64,000 nt of DNA from an uncultured Shimia sp. (GTDB lineage Bacteria; Pseudomonadota; Alphaproteobacteria; Rhodobacterales; Rhodobacteraceae). Location: positions 992,001 to 1,056,000 of the forward strand of contig NZ_CANLRL010000001.1 of NCBI RefSeq assembly GCF_947493595.1, in the 5' to 3' direction. Position numbers and translations under genes: made by a program. This document shows, piece by piece, positions 53,701 through 62,549 of this stretch; the stretch's first letter is position 1; the number at the start of each line of letters is the position of its first letter. Under the pieces are notes generated by a model. The model searched no databases and was not told where the DNA came from. It saw only the letters and a list, made by a program, of their open reading frames with translations.

Positions 53701-54224
53701 GTCTGCACCCAGACTTCGGGTTGATATCCGTTGACTGTGGCCCCGCGCAACGCGTTGGCAATATCTGCAGCGTATTCGCCGTATTCGACCTCATCGATGG
53801 TTTGCCAGAACTCGTTGCCGATTTCATAGCCAGCAATCAGATCTACCTGGTCACCCATATACTCCAGCACCAACTCGGCCCAATCCCGAATATCTTGCTG
53901 GTTGGTGTGCGCATCCGCCAGTGCTGGGACCACAAGCGTGGTGCGCGCGTCATTGGCTTTCACCCAGTCAAGGTAATTGCGCACATCTTCACGGATTTGA
54001 TTAAACCCGCTTTCGCTGCGGTCCAGTTCAGTTATTTGCTCGTTGGCCGCTCGCCCGGCGGGATAGCGCAAACGGGTTGCGCCCACCAAATTGACGGCAT
54101 CTATGTATTGATCATTTGGGACCCCGTTGACCTCATTTGTGCTGGTCAACAGGTTCACACCAAACATATCCGGGCGCACCTCTATCGGTGCACTACTGCG
54201 ATCCACAGTAATGGTAATAGGCAT
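50712..54224 (-). CDS. RTX protein with N-terminal clan GH-A-like glycoside hydrolase domain
   Basis: 1170 residues with no Sec signal. Residues 1 to ~480 look like a (beta/alpha)8 retaining glycosidase: LRYPAGR, GYEIGNEFW (proposed acid/base Glu138) and IQMTEWNVE (proposed nucleophile Glu315), resembling GH51/GH79/GH39-type enzymes. From ~580 to ~1090 there are many GGXGXDXXX-type calcium-binding nonapeptides in long repeat units, and the last ~80 residues form a typical type I secretion C-terminus ending HHFDF. It is probably secreted by an ABC type I exporter, none of which is nearby. The sugar target is unknown. Confidence 0.9.
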   Translation of the reverse strand: MPITITVDRSSAPIEVRPDMFGVNLLTSTNEVNGVPNDQYIDAVNLVGATRLRYPAGRAANEQITELDRSESGFNQIREDVRNYLDWVKANDARTTLVVPALADAHTNQQDIRDWAELVLEYMGDQVDLIAGYEIGNEFWQTIDEVEYGEYAADIANALRGATVNGYQPEVWVQTANAAGGASNYKGGSFGSISDADAISAMQHWDEDHRPSDWSDSQTAEQYYKSLNGYEKRVVKGNLELLEQLDADHNIANGFQTNSASAAIDGIVAHYYFDKEVEGYDQSDSLTRSENKYLDLRFSTWEAMLPQDLSIQMTEWNVETGHWHWLGLKAAGVVVEQFQNMIEMGVDGADFWTVRHNTSTAIAGGNADQGAVSLTPAGVMLQLMAESLNPDDGAMYALKTDGFDETKLEVNAYSNGYTSVVYVTSHTETFNKSFSLDLSALVGSDVESWSGRVVGIDTSTSDGFSDNAAYDEHGNLVQRLGKRTIDNAERADLIEVLGAAYDDSLIKSSSGSWKTYLPKPEDIFVRPGVGNPTSLDDFYFATESDVAGSLTNLSQAQLGSSASDISFRLNPYEVIEITLEHSNVLSGNSSANVMRGGHGVDDFNGSGGDDYLRGYDGMDILVGGTGHDSVYGDTGNDRLEGKAGNDRLYGGSGDDKLVGGDGNDYIRDDSGKDDFFGGDGIDTASYWGHKSGVNVNLKTGVNSSGDTYNSIENLYGSNIANDTLYGDDSDNLLFGAGDDDRLYGYKGDDTLKGGDGDDYLRDESGRDLFIGGDGEDTVSYWGHKSGMTANLSTGANSGGDSYDSIEHLLGSNIANDVFYGNSDGNHLDGAGGDDRLYGYSGNDFLEGSAGTDRLYGGSGNDTIEGGDGDDYLRDDAGRDVFNGGAGTDTASYWGHTSGVSVNLLTGANTSGDSYHSIENLLGSNKANDTLIGDHGNNRLDAAAGDDVLFGNGGADYLDGRSGDDSLSGDDGDDRLYGGSGTDTLRGGEGDDYLRDESGRDIFDGGSGQDTASYWGHSAGVTVNLQTGENSSADTYISIEHLWGSNKADDHLTGDGQANYIRGAAGDDTLNGGGGNDTLRGDSGDDVMTGGDGSDLFLFHNSFGQDVVTDFDLVEDVLGFASVGAFSSFSDVINNHATQVGSDVVISATGSHEITLEDIILGDLTAHHFDF
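50955..52485. repeat. RTX repeat array with four YWGH cassettes
   Basis: Imperfect tandem units in the RTX gene. The YWGH marker codons lie at 51177, 51540, 51876 and 52158, so spacings are 363, 336 and 282 bp. Each unit has a GGDGDD-type block, a DTASYWGH block and a GSNIANDTL-type block. The sequences differ enough to be old or diversified repeats. Confidence 0.85.
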
Positions 54225-54735
54225 CTAACTGTCCTCAGAAATCGTTACTTGGTCACGAACCGAAATTGCTTTCGCCGCGCCCTCGCACACCCTTCTGAGT
54301 GCATAGCGACCGATCTATGCGTTTTGGTCTTGATGAAGCTCGTATGTTTGAGACACATCTGCTCGTTCCCACCTTTGGCCCACCCCTGAGCCGTTAAAAA
54401 TCCCACCCTCAGTGGTAGATCGGCAGGGCTTACGAGTCCCAAACGGGAAACTGACAATACCCGACAGCTTCATTTCAAATTGTATTTGCTTCGCTAAACT
54501 TGGCTTAAACCCTTGAAAAACAGAGGGTTCACCTGCGAGACGGCCCAAATCTCAAAAAATGGCCATATTTGCCAGTTTTTATGCAGTTTTGGCATGCCCA
54601 AATGTTGCCATAATGGCGCCTTCCCTCCGCCACAAGGCGGCAAAATCCCACCATAAATCCGGCCGGTTCCCGCCACAATTCACACCAGAAACCGAATCTC
54701 TTCAGTGGTGATCAACGTCTAATTGTTAAGAAAGG
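54225..54735. other. Non-coding stretch before the RTX gene
   Basis: About 510 bp with no credible ORF; short open frames have no ribosome sites. It should contain the promoter of the RTX gene. It is somewhat AT-richer than its neighbours, with several GCCA/TGGC pairs, for example TGGCCATATTTGCCA and GCCATAATGGC. I see no known operator or structured RNA. Confidence 0.5.
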
Positions 54736-54812
<77 letters not shown>

Positions 54813-54866
54813 CTAAGGTCGGGGTATAGCCAGTGTGGCTACGCCCCGCAATCGCAAAATGAACGT

Positions 54867-56087
54867 CTAACCAAAGAGTTCGTGCGCCAATTCCAGCGCG
54901 TCGATGAGCGTGTCGGCCTCATCAGTGGTGTTATACAGACCAAAGCTGGCGCGACAGGTTGCCGACACGCCAAGATGCTCCATCAAAGGCCCCGCACAGT
55001 GGTGCCCGGCCCGCACAGCGACACCCTTTTTATCGAGGATCGTGGAGATGTCATGTGCGTGCGCAGCGCCATCCAAAGTGAAGCTGAAGATCGCCGCTTT
55101 GTCCGCGGTGACGCCCTGCACTTGAAGCCAATTCAAACCGGCCAGTTTTTGCGCGGTGTAATCTCGCAACTTCGCTTCATGGGCTGCGACATTCTCCATA
55201 CCCAGATCCATCAGGTAATCCAGCGCCACGCCAAAGCCAATGGTCTGCACAATACCTGGCGTGCCAGCTTCAAACTTCATGGGGGGATCGTTGTAGATCA
55301 CAGCCTCTTTGGATACCTCTTTGATCATGTCACCACCGCCAATAAAGGGCCGCATCTCTTTCATGCGGTCCATTTTGCAGTAGATTGCACCGGACCCGGA
55401 CGGCCCATAAAGCTTGTGGCCAGTTATGGCGTAGAAATCACAGCCAATGTCCTGAACGTCGACCGGCGCATGCACCGAGCCTTGGGAGCCGTCCACAAGG
55501 ACTGGCACGCCTTTGGCATGTGCGCCTTCAGTGATCGCCTTGACGTCGACCATAGTGCCCAGAACATTAGAACACTGTGTCACCGCCACCAGCTTGGTTT
55601 TTGGCCCAATCGCATCGATCACCGCCTGAGGGTCCAGCGCGCCCGTGCTGTCCACATCCACCCATTTGAGAACAACGCCCTGCCGTTCACGCAAGAAATG
55701 CCACGGAACGATGTTGGCATGGTGCTCCATCACCGAGAGAATAATCTCATCGCCGGCTTTCAAACGCGGCATGGCCCAACCATAAGCCACCATATTAATG
55801 CCTTCGGTGGTACCCGAGTTCAGAACAATCTCATCTTCACTGGCGGCATTCAGAAATTTGGCAATCTTGCCGCGCACCGCTTCGTATTTGTCGGTCGCCA
55901 GATTGGAGAGATAGTGCAAGCCACGGTGCACATTTGCATATTCCATCGAATACGCCTGTGTGATGGCATCAATCACCACCTGTGGTTTCTGCGAAGACGC
56001 ACCATTGTCCAAATAGACCAACGGTTTGCCATTCACCTCACGGCCCAAGATCGGAAAATCTGCGCGGATTTTAGTGACGTCATACAT
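54867..56087 (-). CDS. sufS: Cysteine desulfurase SufS
   Basis: About 406 residues, PLP class V aminotransferase fold of group II. The PLP lysine is in YAITGHKLYGPSGSGAIY and the persulphide Cys in SATCRASFGLYNTTDEAD, after AGHHCAGPLM. It takes sulphur from cysteine for Fe-S assembly. The ATG at 56087 is used; the open frame from 56117 overlaps the preceding gene. It is the last SUF gene, and no sufE or sufA follows before the tRNA. Confidence 0.95.
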   Translation of the reverse strand: MYDVTKIRADFPILGREVNGKPLVYLDNGASSQKPQVVIDAITQAYSMEYANVHRGLHYLSNLATDKYEAVRGKIAKFLNAASEDEIVLNSGTTEGINMVAYGWAMPRLKAGDEIILSVMEHHANIVPWHFLRERQGVVLKWVDVDSTGALDPQAVIDAIGPKTKLVAVTQCSNVLGTMVDVKAITEGAHAKGVPVLVDGSQGSVHAPVDVQDIGCDFYAITGHKLYGPSGSGAIYCKMDRMKEMRPFIGGGDMIKEVSKEAVIYNDPPMKFEAGTPGIVQTIGFGVALDYLMDLGMENVAAHEAKLRDYTAQKLAGLNWLQVQGVTADKAAIFSFTLDGAAHAHDISTILDKKGVAVRAGHHCAGPLMEHLGVSATCRASFGLYNTTDEADTLIDALELAHELFG

Positions 56088-56088
56088 T

Positions 56089-56670
56089 TTAAGACATTCC
56101 AATAGCGGTCGCTGCACCCAGCGACAAAAGCATCGTCATCCCAACAGTCATGCCCAACATGGTGATCAACACCAGCATCACGGCCTTCCCAAGGCTGTTA
56201 AACCCATGGATAACATTGATGAAATTTAAAACGACCCAGATTGAATACAACCCTGCGCCCATCACAAAAATCAGCGCGAGACCGGGCATGGCAAGCATCA
56301 ATACCAGCGATGCCAACTGAACCGCAAAACGCATGTATTGCAGCCATCCAATCGCCAACAGGACATCATCAAAGCGCCCTCGCCCGCCAATCGCCCGCCC
56401 CCCCCAATAGAAGGAGAAAACAAGCAGCACCAGGCCGCTGCCCAATATGGTCGTGTATAGGAAAGGCGCCGTCAGAAAGGGAACATTCAATTCCGCAGGG
56501 GCCGGAAACAGGGTCAGTGTTGCAAAATGCGTCAACGCGTTGAGAACAATACCTAGGGTAAGGATCATCCAGCCTACGTTGCGTGGAACTGGACGGCTCA
56601 TCAGCGCCACCGCTGCCTCGCCCGGATCGCGCACAGTCAACCAAAACAGAGCGGTCAGTTGCTCTCTCAT
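56089..56670 (-). CDS. YIP1-family membrane protein (second copy)
   Basis: 193 residues with about five membrane helices, including VGWMILTLGIVLNALTHFA and VMLVLITMLGMTVGMTMLLS. It fits YIP1-like domains, whose function in bacteria is unknown. Its ATG overlaps the end of the preceding YIP1 gene (ATGA). It lies between sufD and sufS, so it is co-transcribed with the SUF genes. Confidence 0.75.
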   Translation of the reverse strand: MREQLTALFWLTVRDPGEAAVALMSRPVPRNVGWMILTLGIVLNALTHFATLTLFPAPAELNVPFLTAPFLYTTILGSGLVLLVFSFYWGGRAIGGRGRFDDVLLAIGWLQYMRFAVQLASLVLMLAMPGLALIFVMGAGLYSIWVVLNFINVIHGFNSLGKAVMLVLITMLGMTVGMTMLLSLGAATAIGMS

Positions 56671-57152
56671 GCGGACGCCCTACCCGCTTCCACCAAACCG
56701 GAGACCCAAATCCACAAAAAGGCGACAAACCAGAGCGCGCCCACAATCGTCAACGCGGCGCCTTCACCGATAAAGCCTTCGACCAAACCAACCAAAAGAT
56801 ACAGCGGCCCGGTCGCCAGCATCGCCCAGAACAACGCAAAGCGCGTACCAAAGCTGGATTGTTTGCGGCCAAATGCCCGCAGGATCAGATGTGTGACAAA
56901 GGCCAGAGACACCGCAATCAACGGCAACACAAACATCAACGCAAAAAGGTTGGCCCCCAACAAAGGGTTCAATTCTGTGCCAGTCAAATGTGCCTCTCGA
57001 GCCAATGCAGGCCAGCGCGACACAAAGATCACGCAGCAAGCAGCCATCAGGATCGCAAAGGCGCGGTCTTCTCGCTCGCCCATCGCCAAACGGCGGCGCA
57101 CCACCGCTCTTGGAGAGCGGTAGCTGGCCATCATATCACTCGTCACAGACAT
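56667..57152 (-). CDS. YIP1-family membrane protein (first copy)
   Basis: 161 residues with four membrane helices, preceded by a basic N-terminus (SYRSPRAVVRRRLAMGERED). The helices include LFALMFVLPLIAVSLAFV. The start overlaps the sufD stop (TGATG). It is coupled to the next YIP1 gene. A role in envelope Fe-S handling is conceivable but unsupported. Confidence 0.7.
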   Translation of the reverse strand: MSVTSDMMASYRSPRAVVRRRLAMGEREDRAFAILMAACCVIFVSRWPALAREAHLTGTELNPLLGANLFALMFVLPLIAVSLAFVTHLILRAFGRKQSSFGTRFALFWAMLATGPLYLLVGLVEGFIGEGAALTIVGALWFVAFLWIWVSGLVEAGRASA

Positions 57153-58438
57153 CAGCCGCGTCGACGCTCCAACCAGGACTCCAAGCGCCCGTTGATCTCG
57201 TCACGCAGCGCTTCGCTTTCGATCTCTTCGACAGCCTCCGCGACAAAGGACATCACCATAAGGTCGGTTGCGATGTCTTTTGGCACACCGCGCGCCCGCA
57301 GGTAGAACAACGCGTCTTCGTCAATTGCACCAGAGGTGGAGCCATGCGAACAAGCAACGTCATCCGCGTAAATTTCCAACTCCGGCTTGGCGAGGAACTG
57401 GCTGTCACCATCCAGAAGCAGCGATTGGCTGATCTGATAGCCATCCGTTTTCTGCGCGCCCGCTTTGACCAAGATTTTCCCCTGGAAAACACCTGTTGCA
57501 CCATTGCGCAGAACTTTTTTGAAAACCTGACGGCTTTCACAGTTCACCGCATCATGGGTCACAAAAACTGTGTCATCGTGATGGAAATCGCCATCGCCCA
57601 TACAGGCACCAGCCACATGCGCAATTGCATCATCACCGGTCAACTCAAGCACCGCTTCGTTGCGTGTCAGGCGACCGTTCACAGTCAGAGTAAAACTCTT
57701 GAACACACTTTCGGTGCCCAGACGGCCAAACAAATGCGTCACCGCGCGACGTTCATGATCCCGGCCTTGCGCCCGCACATGATGAAAGGCTGCACCGTCC
57801 GCCACATCCACTTCCATGGATTTGTTGAAACGCGCCGCCGCTGGACCGTTTTCCAAAACCGTCACTTCCGCACCCGCATCGAGCTTGATCACATGGTGCA
57901 AAATTGCGTCTGAGGTTTCAGACTTATGTTGGTAAACAAGGTTCACAGGCTTCTCAACTTTGCCCGTTACGTGGATCACCACGCCATCGGTGGCAAATGC
58001 GGTGTTCAAAGCTGCCAGTGGCCGCTCAACCGGCGTCTGACCGTTGATTTCTAACTGACCATAGAGGTCTTTGGCCCAATGAATGTCTTTTTCGGCAACA
58101 TCCACCAGACGCTCGATGCTCAGAGCTTCACCGGCCAAATCATCAGACTGATCCGCGTCAAAAACGCCATCCACAAAGACCACCTTGATACGATCAAAGC
58201 TATCAAACAACGGCGCTTCACCGGTCTCAAAGACCGCAGCGGAAGGCGCCTCAGCCAGAGTCAGCGTGTCCGGGCGGGTGAACTTCCAGTACTCATCCCG
58301 ACGCTCCGGCAGCCCCATCTCGCGCAGGCGCCCTAACGCCGCCTCGCGCGCCTCGGTGGCCCACTGGCCACCCGCTGGCAGGGTCATCCCGTCCAGTCGT
58401 GCCGCCGCGGCCTCTTGCTTCTTTGCCAAAGCTGCCAT
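57152..58438 (-). CDS. sufD: SufD, Fe-S scaffold subunit
   Basis: 428 residues. The C-terminal beta-helix domain has GKILVKAGAQKTDGYQ, LLDGDSQFLAKPELEIYAD and VACSHGSTSGAIDEDALFYL with the conserved His. The N-terminal part is helical. It forms the SufBC2D scaffold. The start overlaps the sufC stop by one base. Confidence 0.96.
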   Translation of the reverse strand: MAALAKKQEAAAARLDGMTLPAGGQWATEAREAALGRLREMGLPERRDEYWKFTRPDTLTLAEAPSAAVFETGEAPLFDSFDRIKVVFVDGVFDADQSDDLAGEALSIERLVDVAEKDIHWAKDLYGQLEINGQTPVERPLAALNTAFATDGVVIHVTGKVEKPVNLVYQHKSETSDAILHHVIKLDAGAEVTVLENGPAAARFNKSMEVDVADGAAFHHVRAQGRDHERRAVTHLFGRLGTESVFKSFTLTVNGRLTRNEAVLELTGDDAIAHVAGACMGDGDFHHDDTVFVTHDAVNCESRQVFKKVLRNGATGVFQGKILVKAGAQKTDGYQISQSLLLDGDSQFLAKPELEIYADDVACSHGSTSGAIDEDALFYLRARGVPKDIATDLMVMSFVAEAVEEIESEALRDEINGRLESWLERRRG

Positions 58439-59193
58439 TATGCCATCTCCGCCAAGATGTCTGCATAGCCGTTTTTCTCAACTTCCAGTGCCAGTTCGGG
58501 ACCGCCAGTTTTGATGATGCGGCCATCCGCCATGATGTGCACAACGTCAGGTTTGATGTGATCCAGAAGACGCTGGTAGTGGGTGATGACAAGGAAACCA
58601 CGGCCTTCATCACGCAACGCGTTCACGCCTTCAGACACCAGCTTCATGGCGTCCACATCGAGACCGGAGTCGGTTTCGTCCAGGATACACATCTTTGGCT
58701 CCAGCATCGCCATCTGCAGGATCTCGTTACGCTTTTTCTCACCACCGGAGAAGCCAACGTTCACCGGACGCTTCAACATCTCAGCATCAATCTTTAGAGT
58801 TTTGGCCTTGGCACGGATTTCTTTCAGGAAGTCCGCTGCAGACAGCTCTTCTTCGCCTCGTGCTTTGCGCTGAGCATTTACTGCAGTGCGCAGGAAGGTC
58901 ATGTTGCCAACCCCAGGAATCTCCACTGGGTATTGGAACGCCAGAAACAGACCCATCGCGGCACGCTCTTCTGCTTCCAGTTCCAGCAGATCTTCGCCCG
59001 CCAAAGTGGCTTCACCATCGGTCACTTCGTAGCCGTCTTTGCCGGACAGCACATAAGACAGGGTGGATTTACCCGAGCCGTTTGGCCCCATGATCGCGTG
59101 CACTTTGCCCGCTTCCACTTTCAGATCCACACCTTTGAGAATCTGCTTGTCTTCTTCTTCAAGTTTGACCTTCAGGCCTTTGATTTCCAACAT
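58438..59193 (-). CDS. sufC: SufC, ATPase of the SUF scaffold
   Basis: About 251 residues of the ABC ATPase fold. Walker A is GPNGSGKST, the signature is FSGGEKKRNEI, and Walker B with the catalytic Glu region is MCILDETDSGLDVDAM. It powers assembly in the SufBC2D complex. The ATG at 59193 has AAGGAAG at 6 nt. The frame extends to 59232. Confidence 0.97.
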   Translation of the reverse strand: MLEIKGLKVKLEEEDKQILKGVDLKVEAGKVHAIMGPNGSGKSTLSYVLSGKDGYEVTDGEATLAGEDLLELEAEERAAMGLFLAFQYPVEIPGVGNMTFLRTAVNAQRKARGEEELSAADFLKEIRAKAKTLKIDAEMLKRPVNVGFSGGEKKRNEILQMAMLEPKMCILDETDSGLDVDAMKLVSEGVNALRDEGRGFLVITHYQRLLDHIKPDVVHIMADGRIIKTGGPELALEVEKNGYADILAEMA

Positions 59194-59248
59194 GTTCATC
59201 TTCCTTCGCGTTTCCACGGGATGCCGAAGCACCCGGTCATTTCTTGTC

Positions 59249-59563
59249 TTATTTCACGGTGACCGCCGTGCCGCTGGCCGAAACCATCAGCATCGTGTCA
59301 CCCACAACTTCGTAATCCAGATCAACGCCAACCACAGCGTTGGCCCCTTTGGCGGCGGCGCGCTGTTCCAACTCGGCGAGAGCGGTTTCGCGTGCATCCT
59401 GCAGTTTGGTTTCATAGGCGCCGGACCGACCGCCAACGATGTCCGTGATGGAGGCAAAGATGTCCCGCACGACATTTGCCCCCATGATTGCTTCCCCCAC
59501 GACAATGCCGTGATACGTAGTTATCTGATGGCCTTCGATTGAAGGCGTTGTCGTCACTATCAT
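59249..59563 (-). CDS. YbjQ/UPF0145 family protein
   Basis: 104 residues: [38 protein letters not shown], and a C-terminal [16 protein letters not shown]. These are hallmarks of the UPF0145 heavy-metal-binding-like family, which forms pentamers and has no settled function. It sits within the SUF operon between sufB and sufC, so a link to metal or cluster handling is possible. Confidence 0.85.
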   Translation of the reverse strand: MIVTTTPSIEGHQITTYHGIVVGEAIMGANVVRDIFASITDIVGGRSGAYETKLQDARETALAELEQRAAAKGANAVVGVDLDYEVVGDTMLMVSASGTAVTVK

Positions 59564-59564
59564 C

Positions 59565-59771
59565 TCAAAGACCTCCCACGTAGGTGATCGCCATCATCAC
59601 AGCCATAGCAACAATCCCGCAAATCGCTGAGGTCACAAAGACTGAGCCCGATATCAGCCCGTCCGTGTGCCCCAACCGTTTCTTGCGTAGGCCGAAGCCC
59701 ACAGCAGACCCAAACGCGATCCCTGCGCCCACGCCTGCGGATTGCTGCATCAATGCTTGGATGGTTTCCAT
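59565..59771 (-). CDS. Small two-helix membrane protein
   Basis: 68 residues with two membrane helices ([13 protein letters not shown] and [21 protein letters not shown]) joined by a basic turn [11 protein letters not shown] do not recognise the family. It is translated in the SUF operon, with its stop 1 bp before the ybjQ start. Confidence 0.65.
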   Translation of the reverse strand: METIQALMQQSAGVGAGIAFGSAVGFGLRKKRLGHTDGLISGSVFVTSAICGIVAMAVMMAITYVGGL

Positions 59772-59777
59772 CTCTGC

Positions 59778-59975
59778 TTACCTGTCCAACACCCGCACCA
59801 AAACACGTCCAGCCAGCCAACCGCCTAAAATGCCGATCCCAACCCACAAGAACGGGATTGGAAATCCGTCGGCGGTGTTGAGGTAGATCACCCCAAACAT
59901 CCCACCAATCGCCGGCATGACAAAAGGCAAAACCGCAACCAGTTTTTCGCGCAATGTAGAACGGTGGTTAGCCAA
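59778..59975 (-). CDS. Small membrane protein with probable TTG start
   Basis: About 65 residues with two hydrophobic stretches ([20 protein letters not shown] and [15 protein letters not shown]). The frame runs up into sufB, but TTG at 59975 has GGAGGGG 4-5 nt upstream and overlaps the sufB stop by 8 bp, so that start is chosen. No known domain is recognised. It forms a pair with the 68-residue gene that follows 6 bp later. Confidence 0.6.
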   Translation of the reverse strand: MANHRSTLREKLVAVLPFVMPAIGGMFGVIYLNTADGFPIPFLWVGIGILGGWLAGRVLVRVLDR

Positions 59976-61491
59976 CGGACCCCTCCAGTGAAATAGCCAC
60001 AAGCTGTTGTGCTTCCATGGCAAATTCCATTGGCAGCGCCTGTAAAACTTCCTTGGCAAAGCCGTTCACAATCAGCGCCACAGCCTCTTCCTCATCCATG
60101 CCGCGCTGACGGCAATAGAACATCTGCTCATCGTCCACCTTGGACGTCGTCGCCTCGTGCTCCACACGGGAAGAGTTGTTCTTCACCTCGATGTACGGCA
60201 CTGTATGCGCCCCACACTTGTCGCCAATCAGCAAGCTGTCACACTGGGTGTAATTCCGGCTATTTTTGGCTTTCGGGTGCATGGACACCTGACCACGGTA
60301 TGTGTTTTGCGCCACACCTGCACTGATACCTTTGGAGACAATCCGCGACTTGGTATTTTTGCCCAAGTGGATCATCTTTGTGCCGGTATCAGCCTGCTGG
60401 TGATTGTTGGTGATCGCAATTGAGTAGAACTCACCTTGTGCGTCATCGCCACGCAGAATGCAGGACGGATACTTCCAGGTCACGGCAGAACCGGTTTCCA
60501 CTTGTGTCCACATGATCTTGGCACGGTCACCTCGGCAATCGGCCCGCTTGGTCACAAAGTTGTAGATACCGCCTTTGCCGTTCTCATCACCCGGATACCA
60601 GTTCTGAACAGTGGAGTATTTCACTTCCGCATCTTCTTCGATCACAATTTCCACCACAGCCGCGTGCAGCTGAGACGTGTCACGCTGCGGCGCGGTACAG
60701 CCTTCAAGGTAGGATACGTAGGAGCCTTTGTCCGCAATGATCAATGTACGCTCAAACTGGCCAGTATTTTCCGCGTTGATACGGAAGTAGGTCGACAGTT
60801 CCATAGGGCAGCGCACACCAGGCGGCACGTAGACAAAGGACCCATCCGAGAAAACAGCGCTGTTCAGTGTGGCGTAGAAGTTATCTGACACAGGCACTAC
60901 CGAGCCGAGGTACTTCTTCACCAGCTCAGGATGTTCGCGGATCGCTTCAGAGATCGAGCAGAAGATCACGCCTGCCTCTTTCAGCTCTTTCTGGAACGTG
61001 GTGCCCACCGACACGGAATCAAACACCGCATCAACAGCAACTTTGCGGCCTTCCGCCGGTGCGTTCTCCGCGCCTTCGACGCCAGCCAAAATCATCTGTT
61101 CTTTCAGCGGGATACCGAGCTTTTCGTAGGTCGCCAGCAGCTTTGGGTCCACCTCATCCAAAGACTTCGGTTTCTCTTCCATGCTCTTTGGACGCGCATA
61201 GTAGTACTGATCCTGAAAATCCACTTCCGGATAGTCCAGCATCGCCCAATCCGGCTCCTCCTTGGTCAGCCAGCGCTTATACGCCTCCAGCCGCCATTCG
61301 GTCATCCATTCCGGCTCTTCGTTTTTCTCCGAAATCAGACGGACTATGTCCTCGGTCAGCCCTTTGGGGGCATATTCCATCTCAATTTCGGTTTCCCAAC
61401 CATATTTATATTTGCCGCCAACTTCGCGCACGGCATCCACGGTTTCCTGGTCAACACCTTCTTTGACTTGGGTCTGATCAATTGCCGCCAT
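59968..61491 (-). CDS. sufB: SufB, Fe-S scaffold subunit
   Basis: About 507 residues with the usual segments [59 protein letters not shown], and the C-terminal [20 protein letters not shown] followed by [18 protein letters not shown]. It is the cluster-building subunit of SufBC2D. The ATG at 61491 is preceded by AGGAGA at 6 nt; the frame extends to 61551. Confidence 0.97.
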   Translation of the reverse strand: MAAIDQTQVKEGVDQETVDAVREVGGKYKYGWETEIEMEYAPKGLTEDIVRLISEKNEEPEWMTEWRLEAYKRWLTKEEPDWAMLDYPEVDFQDQYYYARPKSMEEKPKSLDEVDPKLLATYEKLGIPLKEQMILAGVEGAENAPAEGRKVAVDAVFDSVSVGTTFQKELKEAGVIFCSISEAIREHPELVKKYLGSVVPVSDNFYATLNSAVFSDGSFVYVPPGVRCPMELSTYFRINAENTGQFERTLIIADKGSYVSYLEGCTAPQRDTSQLHAAVVEIVIEEDAEVKYSTVQNWYPGDENGKGGIYNFVTKRADCRGDRAKIMWTQVETGSAVTWKYPSCILRGDDAQGEFYSIAITNNHQQADTGTKMIHLGKNTKSRIVSKGISAGVAQNTYRGQVSMHPKAKNSRNYTQCDSLLIGDKCGAHTVPYIEVKNNSSRVEHEATTSKVDDEQMFYCRQRGMDEEEAVALIVNGFAKEVLQALPMEFAMEAQQLVAISLEGSVG

Positions 61492-61517
61492 GTGCGTCTC
61501 CTGTCTTCGTTTTGCGC

Positions 61518-62549
61518 TCACGCGCGGTGTTTGTTCATCTGGGTCAGCCACTTATCGGCAAAGCCCATGACGTCCTGTTCGCTCGTTTGAGGCCCCAAGC
61601 TCACCCGTATGGCGCTTGCAGCCGTCATCTCATCATATCCCATCGCGGTCAGCACCTTGCTGGCGCGCACCTTGCCCGAAGAGCATGCTGACCCGGCCGA
61701 AATAGCAAAACCGGCCAGGTCCATCTGCATGACCTGCGTCTCGCCCTTCCAGCCCGGCACCGCAACTGCCGTTGTGTTGGGAAGCCGCTTGGTCCCTTTG
61801 CCAACGATGATGGCTTTGGGTGCGTCCGCGGACAGCCTCTCTTCAAGCATATCGCGCAAATGTGCAACCCGATCCCAAACGCCGTCAGCCAAGTCTTGCG
61901 CGGCGGCCTTCGCCGCAGCCGCAAATCCAGCGGCCCCAATCACGTTTTCGGTGCCAGCACGACGCCCCATTTCCTGACCGCCGCCCAAAAGCTGTGCTGG
62001 CACATCAGTGCCGCGTTTTACCACCAAGGCCCCAATACCTTTTGGTCCGCCAAGTTTATGTGCCGAGATCAGCGCCATCTGTACGCCGGTCCAGTTGAAC
62101 GCCACCGGCAACTTTCCAAAAGCCTGGGTCATATCGCTAACCGCAACACCTTCCGGCAAAGCCTGCATCACGCCGGTCTCAGAATTTGCCAATTGCACGC
62201 AGCTGTTAGCCGGGTCGTCAATGGTCACTGAACCTTGCGCATCCACGTGCAAGTCATTCTGCGTCCACGCGTTGACCGCATCATGTTCGACATTCGCGGC
62301 ACGCAATTTGCGCCCGGACAAAGCAAGCGCGGCAGATTCCGTGGCACTGCTGGTAAAGATCACATCTGCGCCATCGGCCCCGAAAGCGGTCGCGATATCG
62401 CCACGCGCGCGCTCTAGGATTGCCTTTGCCTTCCGCCCCTCCGAATGCACGGAGGAAGGATTGCCATAGACATCCATCGCCGCAATCATTGCTTCACGGG
62501 CCTCAGCCCGCAGCAAGGTTGTTGCATTATGATCCAAATAGGCGCGCAT
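61518..62549 (-). CDS. Cysteine desulfurase, IscS/NifS-like
   Basis: 343 residues of PLP class V group I type, shorter than E. coli IscS. The Lys lies in [18 protein letters not shown] and the persulphide Cys in [17 protein letters not shown]. It starts [14 protein letters not shown]. It directly follows iscR (1-bp overlap), so the operon has two desulfurases, this and SufS. Several active-site flanks are shortened relative to IscS, so it may be specialised. Confidence 0.92.
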   Translation of the reverse strand: MRAYLDHNATTLLRAEAREAMIAAMDVYGNPSSVHSEGRKAKAILERARGDIATAFGADGADVIFTSSATESAALALSGRKLRAANVEHDAVNAWTQNDLHVDAQGSVTIDDPANSCVQLANSETGVMQALPEGVAVSDMTQAFGKLPVAFNWTGVQMALISAHKLGGPKGIGALVVKRGTDVPAQLLGGGQEMGRRAGTENVIGAAGFAAAAKAAAQDLADGVWDRVAHLRDMLEERLSADAPKAIIVGKGTKRLPNTTAVAVPGWKGETQVMQMDLAGFAISAGSACSSGKVRASKVLTAMGYDEMTAASAIRVSLGPQTSEQDVMGFADKWLTQMNKHRA

